A DNA stretch of 6,728 nucleotides from an uncultured Clostridiaceae bacterium (GTDB taxonomy: Bacteria; Bacillota; Clostridia; Lachnospirales; Lachnospiraceae), in contig CAMWOF010000128.1 in assembly GCA_947175805.1 (NCBI GenBank), forward strand, positions 1-6,728, given 5' to 3'. Within the stretch, counting starts at the first letter, position 1, and each line of letters begins with the position of its first letter. The position numbers and the translations under genes were made by a program. The notes under the pieces are model-generated. The model made no database searches and was not told where the DNA came from. It worked only from the letters and a program-made list of their open reading frames with translations. Of the stretch, positions 5,378-6,728 are shown piece by piece.

Positions 5378-6688
5378 TCAGTCATCGAACAGTCCTGCCA
5401 GCATCGTAACTTCCTCGTCAAACTGGAATTTTTCATCCACAGCCTGCATCAGGTAATCATTTACGCTGGTAATCTTAGAAACCGCATAATCAATCTCAGG
5501 ATTTGAACCTGATTTATATGCGCCGATATTGATTAAATCTTCTGCTTCATTGTATGTAGCCAAAACATTTTTTAGTCTGCCTGCCACATTCTTATGCTCC
5601 GGTGTGGCTATACTGCTCATGCATCTGGAGATGCTCTGCAGCACGTCAACAGCAGGATAATGGTTCTTATGTCCCAACTTTCTGGACAACACAATATGCC
5701 CATCCAAAATACCTCTTGCGGTGTCTGCAATCGGCTCATTCATATCATCACCGTCCACCAATACGGTATAAAGCCCTGTAATGGAACCCTGTGCGGCATT
5801 GCCTGCCCGCTCTAACAGCTTTGGCATTTCCGAGTATACTGACGGCGGATAACCCCTGGTTACCGGCGGTTCTCCGGAAGCTAAACCAATCTCCCTTTGT
5901 GCCATGGAAAAACGGGTCAGGGAGTCCATCATCAAAAGCACATCCTTGCCCTGGTCTCTGAAATATTCTGCTATGGCTGTGGCGGTCTTTGCCGCTTTAT
6001 TTCTGATTAACGCCGGCTTATCTGAGGTTGCAATCACCAGCACCGAGCGTTTCATCCCTTCCTCTCCGAGGTCTCTCTCAATAAATTCGCCAACCTCCCT
6101 GCCCCGCTCTCCAATCAGGGCAATCACATTAATGTCCGCCTTTGTATTACGGGCAAACATGCCTAACAGTGTACTTTTTCCCACACCGCTGCCTGCAAAT
6201 ATACCAATACGTTGTCCCTTTCCAATTGTGAGCAACCCATCCACCGCTTTTACACCGAGCGGCAGCACCTCAGAAATCATGCTCCTCTTTAAAGGGTCCG
6301 GCGATTCGGATTCCACCGGGTAAAGCTCCGAGAGCAGAAGCTGCCCTCCATCCATAGGCCGTCCAAAGCCATCCAAAGCCTTTCCTAAAAGCTCCGGCCC
6401 TACCTGTACCTGAAGCGGCTCCTTTGTATTTTCAACGGTTGCTCCAAGGCCTATCCCTTCTACATTTTCAAAAGGCATCAATAAAATACGGTTATCACGA
6501 AATCCTACAACCTCCGCCATAACCGTCTGCAATCCGTCCCTGGAGGTAATCCTGCATAAATCATTTAAGTTTGCAGTTGGTCCAACGGATTCCACGGTAA
6601 GCCCTACTACCTTGGCAACCTTACCAATCTCCTTCACATAGGATTTCTGTATTAAGCTTTCATACTTTGAAAAATCAATCATAGTCAT
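5378..6688 (-). CDS. fliI: Flagellum-specific ATPase FliI (type III export ATPase)
   Basis: FliI hydrolyses ATP at the cytoplasmic base of the flagellar type III export apparatus, where it forms a hexamer with FliH and FliJ and helps load and unfold substrates. The 436-residue product has the family's usual length. Counting from the ATG at 6688, it shows Walker A (GSGVGKST, residues 166-173), the GERGREV segment (193-199) with the expected catalytic Glu, Walker B ending in LLMMDSLTR (251-259, Asp255), and the F/V-type ATPase alpha/beta signature PAVDVLQSIS (345-354). The N-terminal beta-barrel region (about 20-95) and the C-terminal helical region are both present. PPSVYSEMPKLLERAG is typical of FliI rather than F1 subunits. 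Three starts are possible: TTG at 6691, ATG at 6688 and ATG at 6682. The AAAGG at 6696-6700 lies 7 bases from the 6688 ATG, so that start is preferred. fliJ follows after 21 bases. The catalytic motifs are intact, so the protein should be active. Identification is essentially certain; only the start is open. Confidence 0.97.
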   Translation of the reverse strand: MTMIDFSKYESLIQKSYVKEIGKVAKVVGLTVESVGPTANLNDLCRITSRDGLQTVMAEVVGFRDNRILLMPFENVEGIGLGATVENTKEPLQVQVGPELLGKALDGFGRPMDGGQLLLSELYPVESESPDPLKRSMISEVLPLGVKAVDGLLTIGKGQRIGIFAGSGVGKSTLLGMFARNTKADINVIALIGERGREVGEFIERDLGEEGMKRSVLVIATSDKPALIRNKAAKTATAIAEYFRDQGKDVLLMMDSLTRFSMAQREIGLASGEPPVTRGYPPSVYSEMPKLLERAGNAAQGSITGLYTVLVDGDDMNEPIADTARGILDGHIVLSRKLGHKNHYPAVDVLQSISRCMSSIATPEHKNVAGRLKNVLATYNEAEDLINIGAYKSGSNPEIDYAVSKITSVNDYLMQAVDEKFQFDEEVTMLAGLFDD

Positions 6689-6691
6689 CAA

Positions 6692-6728
6692 TAAGCCTTT
6701 GAATATTTTAAATACACAACAGGTGTAT
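6692..6728 (-). other. 3' end of the gene or spacer upstream of fliI (fliH expected)
   Basis: These 37 bases lead into fliI. In one frame the minus strand reads open from the window edge and stops at a TGA whose last base is the A of the fliI ATG (TGATG, 6686-6690), an arrangement seen in coupled operon genes. A second frame stops at a TAA further upstream. The fliI frame itself stays open to the edge but has no start codon here. In Firmicutes fla operons fliH usually precedes fliI, so this may be its tail, but 12 or fewer codons are not enough to recognise it. Confidence 0.25.
6696..6700 (-). promoter_or_regulatory. Ribosome binding site choosing the fliI start
   Basis: On the minus strand AAAGG lies 7 bases before the ATG at 6688, 4 before the TTG at 6691 and 13 before the ATG at 6682. 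The spacing favours 6688. The match is weaker than the AAGGAGG-type sites of the later genes, which could mean that fliI partly relies on translational coupling with the gene before it. Confidence 0.5.

Noticed and set aside
5904..6323. 139-codon open frame on the plus strand
   Set aside because: It is antisense to the most conserved part of fliI, including Walker A and B, so the open frame follows from constraint on the other strand.
5378..6688. Reading fliI as an F1 ATP synthase subunit or a virulence secretion ATPase
   Set aside because: The neighbours are all flagellar, and the segment PPSVYSEMPKLLERAG and the length fit FliI. No F1 operon genes are nearby.
1..6728. Search for CRISPR arrays, tRNA or rRNA genes, insertion sequences and attachment sites
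   Set aside because: No spaced direct repeats, tRNA-like folds, transposase motifs or terminal inverted repeats were seen. Coding genes fill almost all of the window.

Overview
The window is one compact block of seven flagellar genes, all on the minus strand. They read from about 6690 down to 10 in the order fliI, fliJ, a ylxF-like membrane protein gene, fliK, flgD, a small flagellar operon protein gene (TIGR02530-type) and flgE. This is the hook and export-ATPase part of the long fla/che operon typical of Firmicutes. The small gene between flgD and flgE, the FlgE and FliK sequence style (FliK ending in VDYTA) and the moderate GC content point to a clostridial bacterium, most likely a motile Lachnospiraceae member such as a Roseburia or Eubacterium relative. 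That placement is inference from gene order and protein style; no database search was run.

Layout in transcription order. Positions 6692-6728 hold the extreme 3' end of whatever precedes fliI (fliH is expected, not proven). fliI (about 6688-5378) encodes the export ATPase and fliJ (5356-4901) its coiled-coil partner. The ylxF-like gene (about 4825-4079) encodes a one-pass membrane protein with a coiled coil and an MgtE-N-like end. fliK (4037-2532) encodes the hook-length ruler and substrate switch, flgD (2449-1910) the hook cap, 1870-1481 the small protein, and flgE (1392-10) the hook subunit. Gaps are 21 to 88 bases. No stretch over 300 bases lacks a gene. No convincing internal promoter or terminator is seen, so the genes are probably co-transcribed from a promoter outside the window.

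The genes form one assembly step. FliI and FliJ prepare and deliver substrates to the flagellar type III export gate. FlgD caps the growing hook, FlgE polymerises beneath it, and FliK measures the hook and switches export to filament proteins. The ylxF-like and TIGR02530-type proteins are conserved companions whose jobs are poorly known.

The strongest anomaly is at the window edge. The flgE frame stops right after the conserved FQANSR segment, apparently short of the usual C-terminal helix. Other points are a TTG start with an A8 tract in fliJ, a regular helical repeat of about 21 residues in FliK, a membrane-anchored MgtE-N-like domain predicted to lie outside the cell, and a Gly/Asn-rich repeat tail on FlgD. 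No wholly new system is supported; this is a largely ordinary flagellar operon with a few local oddities.
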